Assembly: GCA_963748385.1 (NCBI GenBank)
Contig: CAVVIQ010000012.1
Location: 1 to 64,000, forward strand
DNA: 64,000 nucleotides
Direction of reading: 5' to 3'
From: Rhodoblastus sp963748385
GTDB lineage: Bacteria > Pseudomonadota > Alphaproteobacteria > Rhizobiales > Beijerinckiaceae
The notes under the pieces are model-generated. The model did no database searches and was not told the origin of the DNA. It saw only the letters and a program-made list of their open reading frames with translations. Numbering within the stretch: position 1 is the first letter of the stretch; each line of letters opens with the position of its first letter. Positions 9,235 to 21,244 of the stretch are shown one piece after another. The position numbers and the translations under genes are program-made.

Positions 9235-9375
9235 ATGCTGAAACCGATCATCTCCGCGGTTGTGCTCGTCTCGGCGCTCTTCCTTGCCGCCGTCCCAGCC
9301 TCCGCTTGCGGATGGCATCATCACTCTTGCCATCATAACTACCATCACCACCACCATCATCATCATCATTGGTGA
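9235..9375 (+). CDS. 46-residue secreted His-rich peptide
   Basis: A small open frame preceded by GAGAGGT about eight bases before the ATG. It encodes a clear signal peptide (residues 1-24, ending PASA) followed by a 22-residue mature part containing 14 His, two Cys and two Trp, including a run of nine His at the end. Nothing else is encoded there on either strand. The composition predicts tight binding of Zn, Ni, Co or Cu ions in the periplasm. It lies between purB and an exported alpha carbonic anhydrase (a zinc enzyme), so a metal-supply role is conceivable but unproven. Gene finders may miss it because of its size. Confidence 0.65.
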   Translation: MLKPIISAVVLVSALFLAAVPASACGWHHHSCHHNYHHHHHHHHHW

Positions 9376-9526
9376 GAACGGTCGGGCGGCCTCAAAAGCG
9401 CCGCCCGCGCCAAATCGCTGCGGCCCGGGATCGGGCCCTGTCGGTCAGCCGATTTTTCACACGAATTTTCGCGGCGCGCATCTTCGTTTTTGATATCAAG
9501 CGGCGCACCATCGCAGGGAGCTCGAT

Positions 9527-10273
9527 ATGGCGCTGAATCGACGCGGTTTAATCACGGGCCTGATCTCCTGCCCGATTTGCGCGGGGCTCGCCCGCGCCGA
9601 TGGCGCCGCCCACTGGACCTATGAAGGCCACGGCGGCGTCAAGGACTGGGGCAAGCTCGACAGGAAATTCGAGGCCTGCGCCGTGGGCTCCGAACAATCG
9701 CCGCTCGACTTGAAAAATCCGATCGAAGCCGAGATCGGCGCCCTCGTTTTCGACTGGAAGCCGGAATCCTTCGCCATCGCCAACAATGGCCACACCATTC
9801 AGGCCAATGTCGCCGGCAAGAGCGCGGTATCGCTCGAAGGCGAGCGCTATGAGCTCAAGCAATTTCATTTCCACACGCCCAGCGAGCACGCCACCGACGG
9901 CAAGCGCACCGAAATGGAGGCGCATTTCGTCCATGCCCATTCCTCCGGCAAATTGCTGGTCGTCGGGATGTTCATGGTCCCCGGCGCGAAACACGCTGAT
10001 TTCGCCACGATCATGGCGACCGCGCCCAGGAAGGCCGGCGAAAAGACGCTCGCCCGGCCGATGGACCCCAATTCTTTCCTGCCGCCGGACCGCAAGCGCT
10101 ATCGCTACGAAGGCTCGCTGACCACGCCGCCCTGTTCGGAAGTGGTGGACTGGAACGTCTTCGCCGCGCCGATCGAAGTCGCCGCCGCGGACATTGCCGC
10201 CTTCAAGGCGCTGTACCCGATGAACGCACGGCCGCTGCAGGCGCCGAACCGGCGCTTCATACTCAAGGGCTGA
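9527..10273 (+). CDS. alpha-type carbonic anhydrase, exported
   Basis: Reversible hydration of CO2, zinc-dependent, in the periplasm. The 248-residue protein has an N-terminal export signal with twin arginines (LNRRGLITGL) ending near residue 24. The alpha-CA signature QFHFHTPSEH (about 108-117) supplies two Zn-ligand histidines and HFVHAH (about 126-131) the third. SEQSPLDL near residue 61 and TTPPCSEVVDW near 203-213 are also typical. The window additionally has a gamma-class homologue at 34146-34676, an unrelated fold. Confidence 0.92.
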   Translation: MALNRRGLITGLISCPICAGLARADGAAHWTYEGHGGVKDWGKLDRKFEACAVGSEQSPLDLKNPIEAEIGALVFDWKPESFAIANNGHTIQANVAGKSAVSLEGERYELKQFHFHTPSEHATDGKRTEMEAHFVHAHSSGKLLVVGMFMVPGAKHADFATIMATAPRKAGEKTLARPMDPNSFLPPDRKRYRYEGSLTTPPCSEVVDWNVFAAPIEVAAADIAAFKALYPMNARPLQAPNRRFILKG

Positions 10274-10279
10274 CCAGGC

Positions 10280-11135
10280 TCAAAGCCCCTTGGCCAGCCG
10301 GTCGAAGGCGATCAGCCGCGCCAGCAGGGCGGGCATCTCGCTGAGCGGAACCATGTTCGGCCCGTCGGAAAAAGCCTTTTCCGGCGCGTCATGGGTCTCG
10401 ATGAACAGGCCGGCGACGCCGACCGCCACCGCCGCGCGCGCCAGAACGGGAACGAATTCACGCTGGCCGCCGGAAGACGTTCCCTGCCCGCCCGGCTGCT
10501 GGACGCTGTGGGTGGCGTCGAAAATCACCGGCGCGCCGATTTGCTCGGCCATGATCGCCAGGCCGCGAAAATCGGTGACGAGCGTGTTGTACCCGAAGGA
10601 GGCGCCGCGTTCGGTCACCAGCACATTCGCGATTGCCGGCGTCGTAAATTTTCGCGGCGACATTCTTCATGTCCCAGGGCGCCAGGAACTGGCCTTTCTT
10701 GACATTGACCGGCTTGCCGGTCGCCGCCGCCGCCAACAGCAGATCGGTCTGACGGCAGAGAAAGGCCGGAATCTGCAACAGGTCCACGACCTCCGCGACT
10801 GTCGCGCATTGCTCCTTCTCATGCACGTCGGTGACCACCGGCAGGCCGAAGGACTGCTTGATCTCCTCGAAAATCTTCAGCGCCGCGTCGAGCCCGACGC
10901 CGCGGCTGCCCTGCGCCGAAGTGCGGTTGGCCTTGTCGAAGGAGGATTTGAAGACGTAATCGAGGCCGAGTTTTTCGGTCAGCGCCGCCATTTTCTCGGC
11001 CATGAACAGGGCGTGATCGCGGCTTTCCAGCGCGCAGGGGCCGGCGATCAAGGCGAAGGGCAGATGATTGCCGAAACGCGCGGCGCGAGGACCCTCCCCG
11101 ATCGTCACCACCGAATTCCTGCGCGCTTCCGACAT
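10280..11135 (-). pseudogene. kdsA: kdsA, 3-deoxy-8-phosphooctulonate synthase, frameshifted
   Basis: KdsA condenses phosphoenolpyruvate with arabinose 5-phosphate to make KDO 8-phosphate for lipid A/core. The N-terminal two thirds (IAGPCALESRDHALFMAEK, DYVFKSSFDKANRTS, VTDVHEKEQC, IPAFLCRQTDLL, VKKGQFLAPWDMKNV) lie in one frame. The remainder (VLVTERGASFGYNTLVTDFRGL, IFDATHSVQQPGGQGTSSGG, PNMVPLSEMPALL) lies in another. The switch falls at about 10624-10626, where one extra base (plus-strand A at 10625) breaks the frame between GNRE and VLVTERG. Deleting that base restores an intact protein of normal length, so a sequencing error is likely. Start 11135 is chosen for its GGGAG site; ATG 11147 is an alternative overlapping the upstream stop. 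Confidence 0.88.
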
Positions 11136-11146
11136 TTCTTCTCCCA

Positions 11147-11785
11147 TCACGCCCGCTCAAAAGCGACGGCCACGCCCTCGGCCTCTCCCGCCGCCAGCCG
11201 CCCGACCTGAAAGATCGTCATCAGCCCGTTCGAGGCTAGAACCGCATCGGTTTCGTTCAGATTTTTGACGCCGAACACCAGCCCGGCGATGAAAAATTTT
11301 TCCGCGCGCGGGTTCAACCCGAATCGGAAGGCGAAAGCCCTCGGACTCAATACCTGGAGGCTCGCCCCACCCTCAAGCTGGATGTCCAGCCCCGCCGAAG
11401 TCGCCAGCATTTCCCTCTGGCCGGTGAGCGCCGAAAGAAATTCCGCGTGATCGGCCGGCTCCTCGGCGCAGACGACGACTTCGCGCAGGCTCAAGACCCC
11501 ATTGGGATGAGCCGGCGCGCCCGCCGCCGGCGCGGCCTCGACCAGATGGAAACAACCCGCCGCCTCGCCCGCGGGCAAAGCCGGCGCCTCGCCCGGACCG
11601 GCGCTCAAGCCAACCGAGGCCCGCCGCGCCGGATCGTCGCTCGCCGCAAAAGCCAGAACCACGCCATCGGCCAGCGTGACGCCGTCGCCGGTCGCGTCCA
11701 GCGCAAAGCCCAGCCGCGTCCAGGCCCCGACAAGGTCCTGCCGGCTGGCGGCGGTCAAGGATATGCGTACGAGCTTGCGCGGCAT
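11147..11785 (-). CDS. VOC/glyoxalase-like domain protein
   Basis: A 212-residue protein with two vicinal-oxygen-chelate type halves. The N-terminal half starts RKLVRISLTAASRQDLVGAWTRLGF. The C-terminal half contains LREVVVCAEEPADHAEFLSALTG, which looks like a glyoxalase-like (PF13468-type) module. Members bind a metal and act on small oxygenated substrates; the substrate is unknown. The stop lies at the start region of kdsA, so the two form an operon with VOC first. Coding quality is good with no interruptions. Confidence 0.65.
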   Translation of the reverse strand: MPRKLVRISLTAASRQDLVGAWTRLGFALDATGDGVTLADGVVLAFAASDDPARRASVGLSAGPGEAPALPAGEAAGCFHLVEAAPAAGAPAHPNGVLSLREVVVCAEEPADHAEFLSALTGQREMLATSAGLDIQLEGGASLQVLSPRAFAFRFGLNPRAEKFFIAGLVFGVKNLNETDAVLASNGLMTIFQVGRLAAGEAEGVAVAFERA

Positions 11786-12089
11786 GGGAAATCTCGGACG
11801 AGGCGTGGGCCGTTATCAAACAATCGTCCTGCTCAGGCAAGCGTGCAATTCCCCTGGTGTCTCAGCCGGAATTCCGTTTAGCGACCCGAAGGCTATTTTC
11901 AGCATCGTGACCCGAATGTCTCTCTTGGGCGTCCGAGATCCACCATCGACAACCGAACTGTTACTTTTCCGCAACATAAAAGAAAAAAACGGCTTCAGCC
12001 GCCGCCAATGCGGTGGGAAGCAACGTCGATTCAATTTAGAATTCGACCACCCTCAAATTTTTGCGCTGGCCAAGAAATTGGAGACGATC
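11786..12089. other. divergent upstream region of VOC gene and porin
   Basis: About 300 bp with lower GC than the surroundings, consistent with promoters for two divergent genes. A bulged dyad at 12025-12047 (GTCGATTC ... GAATTCGAC) lies in the probable porin leader. No other gene or RNA is recognised. Confidence 0.4.
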
Positions 12090-12857
12090 ATGCGGAAATT
12101 TTTTCTTTCGGGCGTCGCCTTCGCCGTTCTGGCGGGTTCGGCTTTCGCGGCCGACCTGCCCTCGCGCAAGGAGGCCCCGGTCTATGTCGCTCCCGCTCCG
12201 GCCTTCTCGTGGACCGGGTTCTACCTCGGCGCCGACATTGGCGCCTCGTTCGCCTCGACCAGCCTCAACCCCATTCTCGGCGATAATTATTTTAATTGGG
12301 GCAGCCATTCGCTGAACACCTCCGGTTTCATGGGCGGCGGCTATCTCGGCTATAACTACCAGATCAACCAGAACTTCGTGGTCGGCCTCGAAGGCGACTT
12401 CCAGGGGACCACGAACAGCAAGGGTGTGACCTGGTACGGCTCCGGCATGCTGGCCGGCCCCTTCACGGCGAACTCCAGCATGGGTTGGCTTGCCGCCATC
12501 AACGGCCGCTTGGGCGTCGCCTATGACCGCGCCCTGTTCTATGCCATCGGCGGCGGGGCCTGGGCTGGCCGCAACTCCTCACTCAACTGGACCGATAGCA
12601 TTTATTGGGTCGGGGGTTCCTCGAGCACGACCCTCTCGGGTTTTGACGTCGGCGCCGGCGTCGAATACGCCTTCACCCCCAACTGGGTTGGCCGTATCGA
12701 ATATCGTTACTACGACTTCGGCAGCTACAATCTGAACATCCCGCTTTCGATCGGCCCTTATCTTGATTCCGGCCGCCTGTCGACGTCGGTCAACACGATC
12801 CGCGTCGGCCTGGCTTATCTGTTCAGTTCGCCGGCTCCGGTGGTCGCCAAATATTGA
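12090..12857 (+). CDS. Omp25/31-like outer-membrane beta-barrel porin
   Basis: A 255-residue outer-membrane protein of the rhizobial Omp25/Omp31 group. The signal peptide MRKFFLSGVAFAVLAGSAFA is followed by ADLPSRKEAPVYVAPAPAFSWTGFYLGADIG, the classic start of this family. Alternating aromatic/Gly beta strands run to the end, with VGRIEYRYYDFGSY near 200 and a final strand TIRVGLAYLF before the C-terminal segment. The ATG at 12090 is used because upstream in-frame codons do not encode protein-like sequence. An intrinsic terminator follows at 12884. Likely an abundant envelope protein. Confidence 0.9.
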   Translation: MRKFFLSGVAFAVLAGSAFAADLPSRKEAPVYVAPAPAFSWTGFYLGADIGASFASTSLNPILGDNYFNWGSHSLNTSGFMGGGYLGYNYQINQNFVVGLEGDFQGTTNSKGVTWYGSGMLAGPFTANSSMGWLAAINGRLGVAYDRALFYAIGGGAWAGRNSSLNWTDSIYWVGGSSSTTLSGFDVGAGVEYAFTPNWVGRIEYRYYDFGSYNLNIPLSIGPYLDSGRLSTSVNTIRVGLAYLFSSPAPVVAKY

Positions 12858-12883
12858 TCGCCAACTCGGACATGACCAGCACA

Positions 12884-12911
12884 GGGCCGGCGCTGAGCCG
12901 GCCCTTTTTTT
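12884..12911 (+). terminator. intrinsic terminator of the porin gene
   Basis: A perfect 8-bp GC stem (GGGCCGGC at 12884-12891, GCCGGCCC at 12897-12904) with a GCTGA loop is followed by seven T. It lies 27 bp after the porin stop, in the correct orientation. Confidence 0.9.
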
Positions 12912-13101
12912 CGTCAGGCCGCGCTTGTTTCAACGCGGGAACATCGTTCAGGCGCAACGCTCTCGCCGGCCAGATGAAAAAATTCCCCTGATCTGAATTT
13001 GGCGGTTTTCCTGTCCAAACCGGTCCTGCGCCGGCCTTCCGTTTTTCCTCCCAACGCCGCCATCGGCTTGCCGTCTGGCCTGCCGATCGACGTCTGGCCC
13101 C

Positions 13102-16033
<2,932 letters not shown>

Positions 16034-16115
16034 CTCGGGCCGCCTCGGGTTTGCTCTGGACACGGCGCGAGAGGCGCCGGGCGCCCGTCGGGACGCCAAG
16101 GTTTTTTCGACGGAA

Positions 16116-16133
16116 GGGCCGGCGAACCGGCCC
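16116..16133 (-). terminator. stem-loop downstream of secG
   Basis: A perfect 7-bp stem (GGGCCGG/CCGGCCC) closes a TTCG tetraloop when read on the minus strand. It lies between the secG stop (16166) and the pyrG start (16033). The usual T-tract is missing, so it may be a stabilising mRNA 3' hairpin or a partial terminator separating secG from pyrG. Confidence 0.5.
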
Positions 16134-16165
16134 CGCAAAACCAAAGAACGCGACGCGCGGGGTTG

Positions 16166-16561
16166 CTACTGCGAGCGCGGCGGCGCCGGGACGGGCTCGG
16201 GAGCCGGCGGCTCGGACGGCGCCTTGTTCTGTTCCATCTGCTTCAACTGGTCGAGCACGGAGCCCTTGGGCTGCGCGGCGCCGTTCTGCTGCGAAGCCGG
16301 CGCGGCGGCGGGCGTTTCGAAGATCGATTTCTTCGGGTGCGTCAGGGTCGAAAGGATGGTCAGGCCCAGGCTGGTCATGAAGAACAGGGTCGCGAGAATC
16401 GCCGTCGCCCGCGTCAGCGCATTGGCCTGGCCGCGCCCGGTGAAAAAGCCGCCCGCGCCGCCGCCCATGCCCAGGGCGCCGCCTTCGGAGCGCTGCAACA
16501 GAACCACGGTGATCAGCGCCACCACGATCATGAGATGAATGACGATGAGAATCGTCTGCAT
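16166..16561 (-). CDS. secG: preprotein translocase subunit SecG
   Basis: Small accessory subunit of the SecYEG protein-conducting channel in the inner membrane. The ATG at 16561 gives 131 residues beginning MQTILIVIHLMIVVALITVVLLQ (first membrane span). The signature QRSEGGALGMGGG and the second span (about 54-74, ATAILATLFFMTSLGLTIL) follow. The Pro/Ala-rich tail ending PAPPRSQ is typical of alphaproteobacterial SecG. The longer frame to 16675 reads through an intergenic repeat and is rejected. The gene lies directly upstream of pyrG, a common alphaproteobacterial order. Confidence 0.92.
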   Translation of the reverse strand: MQTILIVIHLMIVVALITVVLLQRSEGGALGMGGGAGGFFTGRGQANALTRATAILATLFFMTSLGLTILSTLTHPKKSIFETPAAAPASQQNGAAQPKGSVLDQLKQMEQNKAPSEPPAPEPVPAPPRSQ

Positions 16562-16623
16562 TTGTCGTCCTTCGAGCCTTGCGGGAAACCCTTCCCGGCC
16601 GCGGCGTTGAGAAGCTGTCATGA

Positions 16624-16695
16624 GTTTCCGCAAGACTGCTTCGCAATTCCACGGAAACGCCAACGAAATACGCATTCCGCATAGATTTCAGGAAT
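16624..16695 (+). repeat. dispersed palindromic repeat, copy A
   Basis: An intergenic segment containing GTTTCCGCAAGACTGCTTCG, the partner CGGAAAC, and a second hairpin built from GCATTCC/GGAATGC. The first part matches copies at 30936-31027 and 51265-51351 (opposite orientation). It lies upstream of secG. Confidence 0.6.
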
Positions 16696-16784
16696 GCGCA
16701 CAAACGGCCGCCGCGACAGGGCCGCGACGGCTGGTCGGCGCGTCTTAGCGCAAAACGAGCCGGATGGGAACCCCGCGGCGGCTT

Positions 16785-17534
16785 TTACTTGTAAACCGAG
16801 GCGATGCCGAGAAAATCCTTGGCGGTCAGGCTGGCGCCGCCGACCAGCGCGCCATTGACGTTCTCGACCGCCATCAGTTCGGCGGCGTTGGAGGGCTTGA
16901 CCGAGCCGCCGTAAAGGATGCGCACGGAAGCGCCGTCGCCCGGCATGAGATCGACCAGTTCGCGGCGGATGAAGCCATGGACCTCGGCGACATCGGCCGG
17001 CGTCGGGGTGAGGCCGGTGCCGATGGCCCAGACCGGCTCATAGGCGACGACCAGATTCTTCGCCGTCGCGCCGTGCGGCAGAGAGCCGGACAGCTGGCCG
17101 CCGACGATCGCCAAAGTCTGGCCGGCCTCGCGCTGGGAATGGGTTTCGCCGACGCAGACGATGACCGTCAGCCCGGCGCGCAGCGCCGCTTCCGCCTTGG
17201 CGCGCACGACCGCGTCGCTCTCGCCGTGGTCGGCGCGGCGCTCGGAATGGCCGACGATGACATAAGTCGCGCCGGCGTCCTTGATCTGTTCGGCGGAAAT
17301 GTCGCCGGTATGGGCGCCGGAAGCCTTGGCGTGGCAATCCTGGCCGCCGATGGCGATTCGCCCGGCGGCGGCGGCGTTGGCCGCCGAAATCAGCGTCGCC
17401 GGAGGGCAGATCAGCACGTCGGCGCCGCCGATCTGCGTCGCGGCCTCGGCAATGGCCTTGATTTCGGCCATGGAGGCGTTGAGGCCGTTCATTTTCCAGT
17501 TGCCGGCGGCAAGCGGGCGGATATTCGTGGTCAT
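16785..17534 (-). CDS. tpiA: triose-phosphate isomerase
   Basis: Interconverts dihydroxyacetone phosphate and glyceraldehyde 3-phosphate. ATG 17534 gives 249 residues. The start MTTNIRPLAAGNWKMNG carries the catalytic Lys; IVGHSERR carries the catalytic His; VVAYEPVWAIGTG carries the catalytic Glu; LYGGSVKPSN forms the phosphate loop. A very long open frame continues upstream to 21245, but it is antisense to ppiD and trpE and is not coding. The gene is divergent from the ppiD-like gene. Confidence 0.95.
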   Translation of the reverse strand: MTTNIRPLAAGNWKMNGLNASMAEIKAIAEAATQIGGADVLICPPATLISAANAAAAGRIAIGGQDCHAKASGAHTGDISAEQIKDAGATYVIVGHSERRADHGESDAVVRAKAEAALRAGLTVIVCVGETHSQREAGQTLAIVGGQLSGSLPHGATAKNLVVAYEPVWAIGTGLTPTPADVAEVHGFIRRELVDLMPGDGASVRILYGGSVKPSNAAELMAVENVNGALVGGASLTAKDFLGIASVYK

Positions 17535-17756
17535 GTTCGTCTCCCCCAGATTTGGGGCCCGAATAGCAGAGCCGGCGACGCTTGGAAATGGGGTGAAATG
17601 AAGCGGCGGCGCGCTCGGGCGACAAATGGCTTGTTTTCGGCGCCGGACTGAGGTCAAAAGCGCGGGCGGAAAGCGCCGTTGCGCGCGGGCTTCGCCGTTT
17701 CTATAGTCCCGCGCGCCATTACGCCCCCAATCCGGCGCCAGAACAGGGAAAAAGCG

Positions 17757-19664
17757 ATGCTCGATGGTCTGCGGGTCATGTCGAAGAATATCTTCGGCCG
17801 CCTCATTCTGGCGGCTTTCGCCGCGGTGATCGTGGTCGGCTTCGGCCTGTGGGGCATCCGCGACATGTTCACCAATTTCCGCGGCAACCAGCTCGCGACC
17901 ATCGGCGACCGCGAAATCACCGTCCAGGAATACCGCAACGCCTACCAGACCGACCTGCAGCGGCTCCAGCGGCAGACGCGGCGCGCCATCACCAGCCAGG
18001 AGGCGCGCCAGATGGGCCTGGACCGCCAGGTTCTGGCGGAGCTCTTGACCGGCTCCGCCCTCGACCAGGAGGCGCGGCGTCTGGGCCTCGCGCTTTCCGA
18101 CGCGGACATCGCCAGGATCGTCCGCGCCGACAAGGTCTTCGCCGGCCCCGCCGGCTTCGATCAGGCCCGCATGGATCAGATCCTCCGGGACAACGGCTAT
18201 ACCGAAGCCAGCTTCATTCGCGAGCAGCGCCAGTTCGTCCTGCGCAAGCAGATCGGCGCGGCGCTGACCGGCGGCCTCAAGGCGCCGGAGGTTCTGCTTT
18301 CGGCCGTCAATACTTTCGCCAGCCAGACCCGCAGGGCCGATTATTTCATCCTGCCGCCGCCCGACCTCTCCACGGCGCCGCCGCCGCCCGACGAGGCGGT
18401 GACATCCTGGTACGACCTGCACAAGGACCTCTATCGCAGCCCGGAATATCGCACGGTCAATGTCCTGGTCGTGTCGCCGGACGCCATCGCCCGGACCATT
18501 CCGATCAGCGACGACGACGCCCGCAAGATCTATGACCGCGACGCCGCGCGGCTTTATTCGAAGCCGGAAAAACGCGCCATTGCGCTTCTGACCTTCCCCG
18601 ACGCCGCCGCCGCCGCCAGGGCGCGCGCGCGGATCGACGCCGGCGAGAGTTTCGACAAGGTCGCCGCTGACAAGACGGCCGGGGGCGTGCTCGCAGACAT
18701 CGGCGAAACGACCGAAGGCTCGATGTTCGATCCGGCGATCGCGAACGCCGCCTTCGCGCTGAAACAGCCCGGCGTCACACAGCCCATCGCCGGCAAGTTC
18801 GGGACCGTGCTCGCCCGGGTTTCGAACATCGAGCCCGGCGCGACGAAATCCTTCGACGAGGTCAAGGACCAGATCAAGGCCGGGCTCGCCCGGGCTCAGG
18901 CGCAAGCGGCGATCCAGAAGCTGCACGACGGGATCGAGGACCAGCGCTCCGCCGGCAAGACTCTGACCGACGCGGCCAAAGCCGCCGGGCTGACGCCCCA
19001 GCTCTATGTGACCGACGCCTCCGGCGCCGGAAAAAGCGAGGCCGGCCAGCCCGGCGCGCCGATCCCCGCGCTCGCCGGCGCGCCGGAACTGGTCAAGGCG
19101 ATTTTCGCCTCGGACGTCGGCGTGGACAATGACGCGGTCTCGCGGCGGGACGGCGGCTATGACTGGTTCGAGATCAATGCCGTCCAGCCCTCGCGCCAAT
19201 TGCCGCTCGCGGAGGTCCGCGCCCAGATTCTCAAGGCCATGCGCGACGCCGAGGCCCAGAAACAGGTCGCGGCCAAGGCCAACGAGCTCGCGCGCCAGAT
19301 CGACGCCGGCCAGGCGATGGAAAAAATCGCCGCCGCCAATGGCGCGGCCCTGGTCCATAGCCCGCCGATCCCGCGCTCCGGCGCGCCGGGCCTGTCGGCC
19401 GCCGCCGTCGAGCAGATCTTCGGCGCGCCGGTCGGCGCCTCTGGCGTCGCCCTCGCCGACAATGGCGGCCGCGTCGTGTTCAAGGTGACGGACGCCTCGA
19501 CCCCGCCGCTCGACATGAAAAGTCCGGCTATCGCCGCAATCGCGCCTCAGCTCGATGCAAGCCTCGGCGACGATCTTTTCACCGAATATGTCTCCGGTTT
19601 GCAGTCGCAACTGGGACTGCGCGTGAACCAGGCCACCTTCGCAGCGATCGTCGGGCAGGAATAG
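17757..19664 (+). CDS. SurA_N/PpiD-like periplasmic folding factor
   Basis: A 635-residue inner-membrane-anchored chaperone/peptidyl-prolyl isomerase. The start MLDGLRVMSKNIFGRLILAA leads into a single membrane span (about 14-36), followed by a SurA-like N-terminal domain (about 36-200). A parvulin-like region lies at about 240-380 (KPEKRAIALLTFPDAAAAARARARI...), then a long C-terminal region. Family members help newly exported outer-membrane proteins fold as they leave SecYEG. The ATG at 17757 has a GGGAAAAAG site upstream. trpE starts nine bases after the stop, so the two may be cotranscribed. Confidence 0.85.
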   Translation: MLDGLRVMSKNIFGRLILAAFAAVIVVGFGLWGIRDMFTNFRGNQLATIGDREITVQEYRNAYQTDLQRLQRQTRRAITSQEARQMGLDRQVLAELLTGSALDQEARRLGLALSDADIARIVRADKVFAGPAGFDQARMDQILRDNGYTEASFIREQRQFVLRKQIGAALTGGLKAPEVLLSAVNTFASQTRRADYFILPPPDLSTAPPPPDEAVTSWYDLHKDLYRSPEYRTVNVLVVSPDAIARTIPISDDDARKIYDRDAARLYSKPEKRAIALLTFPDAAAAARARARIDAGESFDKVAADKTAGGVLADIGETTEGSMFDPAIANAAFALKQPGVTQPIAGKFGTVLARVSNIEPGATKSFDEVKDQIKAGLARAQAQAAIQKLHDGIEDQRSAGKTLTDAAKAAGLTPQLYVTDASGAGKSEAGQPGAPIPALAGAPELVKAIFASDVGVDNDAVSRRDGGYDWFEINAVQPSRQLPLAEVRAQILKAMRDAEAQKQVAAKANELARQIDAGQAMEKIAAANGAALVHSPPIPRSGAPGLSAAAVEQIFGAPVGASGVALADNGGRVVFKVTDASTPPLDMKSPAIAAIAPQLDASLGDDLFTEYVSGLQSQLGLRVNQATFAAIVGQE

Positions 19665-19673
19665 GGGACTCGC

Positions 19674-21206
19674 ATGTTCACGCCTGATTTCGAGGCTTTC
19701 GCCGCGCGTTACGAGGCCGGCGAGCCGTCCCTCGTCAGCCTGACCCTGGTCGCCGATCTGGAAACCCCGGTCTCGGCCTTCCTGAAACTCTCGCAGGGCC
19801 GCGAGGGCGATATCTTCCTGCTCGAATCGGTGGAAGGCGGCGCGACAAGGGGCCGCTATTCGATGATCGGCCTCGATCCCGACGTGGTCTTCCGGGTGCG
19901 CGACGGCAAGGCCGAGATCAATCGCGCCGCGCGCCACGGCCGCGAGAATTTCACCCCCTGCGAGGGCAAGCCGCTCGACGCCCTGCGCGCCCTGCTCGAC
20001 GAATCGGCCATTCCCGCCGCAGCTCCGGGAGTTTCCGGCATGCCGCCGATGGCCGCGGGCGTGTTCGGCTATCTCGGCTATGACATGGTGCGCGAGATGG
20101 AGCGCCTCGCGCCGGCCAAGCCCGACCCGATCGGCGCGCCGGACGCCCTGCTGGTGCGCCCGACCCTGATGGCGGTGTTCGACTCGGTGCGCGACGAAAT
20201 CTGGCTGGTGACGCCCGTCCGGCCGCAGGCCCATATCGCCGCCCAGGCGGCCTACGAGGCCGCGCTGACCCGGCTCGACGAAGCGGTGGCGGCGCTGGAA
20301 GGCCCGATGCGGCACGAGGGCCAGTATGACGACGCGCTCCTGCTCCAGACCCACGAGCCGGTCTCCAACACCGGCGAGGCGCGCTATTTGCGGATGGTCG
20401 AGGCGGCCAAGTCCTATATCCGCGCCGGCGATATTTTCCAGGTCGTGCTGTCGCAGCGCTTCACCTCGGCGTTCCAGCTGCCGGCGTTCTCGCTTTATCG
20501 GGCGTTGCGGCGCGTCAATCCGGCGCCCTTCCTGTGCTATCTCGATTTCGCCGATTTCCAGATCGTCTGCTCCAGCCCGGAAATTCTGGTCCGGGCGCGC
20601 GATGGCAAGGTCACGATCCGCCCCATCGCCGGCACCCGTTGGCGCGGCGCGACCCGCGAGGAGGACGAGGCGCTGGAGAGCGAGCTGCTGGCGGACGAGA
20701 AGGAGCGCGCCGAACATCTGATGCTGCTCGACCTGGGGCGCAACGACGTCGGCCGCGTCGCCGAGATCGGCACGGTCAGCGTCACCGAGCAATTCGTCAT
20801 CGAGCGCTACAGCCATGTCATGCACATCGTCTCCAATGTCGAAGGCAAGCTCGATCCGAACCACGACCTGATCGACGCCCTCTCCGCCGGCTTCCCCGCC
20901 GGCACGGTCTCGGGCGCGCCCAAAGTCCGCGCGATGGAGATCATCGACGAACTCGAAGTGGACAAGCGCGGCATTTATGGCGGCTGCATCGGCTATTTCG
21001 GCGCTTCGGGCGAGATGGACACCTGCATCGTGCTGCGCACGTCGGTGGTGAAGGACGGCAAGATGCATGTCCAGGCGGGCGCCGGGATCGTCTATGATTC
21101 CGACCCCGCGAGCGAACAGCGCGAATGCGTGAACAAGTCCCGCGCCCTGTTCCGCGCCGCCGAGGAAGCCCTGCGCTTCGCGTCCTCGGCGAGACGGGGG
21201 CAGTAA
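19674..21206 (+). CDS. trpE: anthranilate synthase component I
   Basis: Makes anthranilate from chorismate, with ammonia from the TrpG partner, in the first step of tryptophan synthesis. The 510-residue length is typical of the unfused TrpE. The feedback-binding motif LLES (about residue 49) and the chorismate-binding core PIAGTRWRGATREEDE, LMLLDLGRNDVGRV and SGAPKVRAMEIIDELE are visible. trpG and trpD are not in the window. No leader peptide or attenuator is apparent. Confidence 0.95.
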   Translation: MFTPDFEAFAARYEAGEPSLVSLTLVADLETPVSAFLKLSQGREGDIFLLESVEGGATRGRYSMIGLDPDVVFRVRDGKAEINRAARHGRENFTPCEGKPLDALRALLDESAIPAAAPGVSGMPPMAAGVFGYLGYDMVREMERLAPAKPDPIGAPDALLVRPTLMAVFDSVRDEIWLVTPVRPQAHIAAQAAYEAALTRLDEAVAALEGPMRHEGQYDDALLLQTHEPVSNTGEARYLRMVEAAKSYIRAGDIFQVVLSQRFTSAFQLPAFSLYRALRRVNPAPFLCYLDFADFQIVCSSPEILVRARDGKVTIRPIAGTRWRGATREEDEALESELLADEKERAEHLMLLDLGRNDVGRVAEIGTVSVTEQFVIERYSHVMHIVSNVEGKLDPNHDLIDALSAGFPAGTVSGAPKVRAMEIIDELEVDKRGIYGGCIGYFGASGEMDTCIVLRTSVVKDGKMHVQAGAGIVYDSDPASEQRECVNKSRALFRAAEEALRFASSARRGQ

Positions 21207-21244
21207 GGCGCCACCGCTCACCCCAACAATCGATCGGAAACGCA

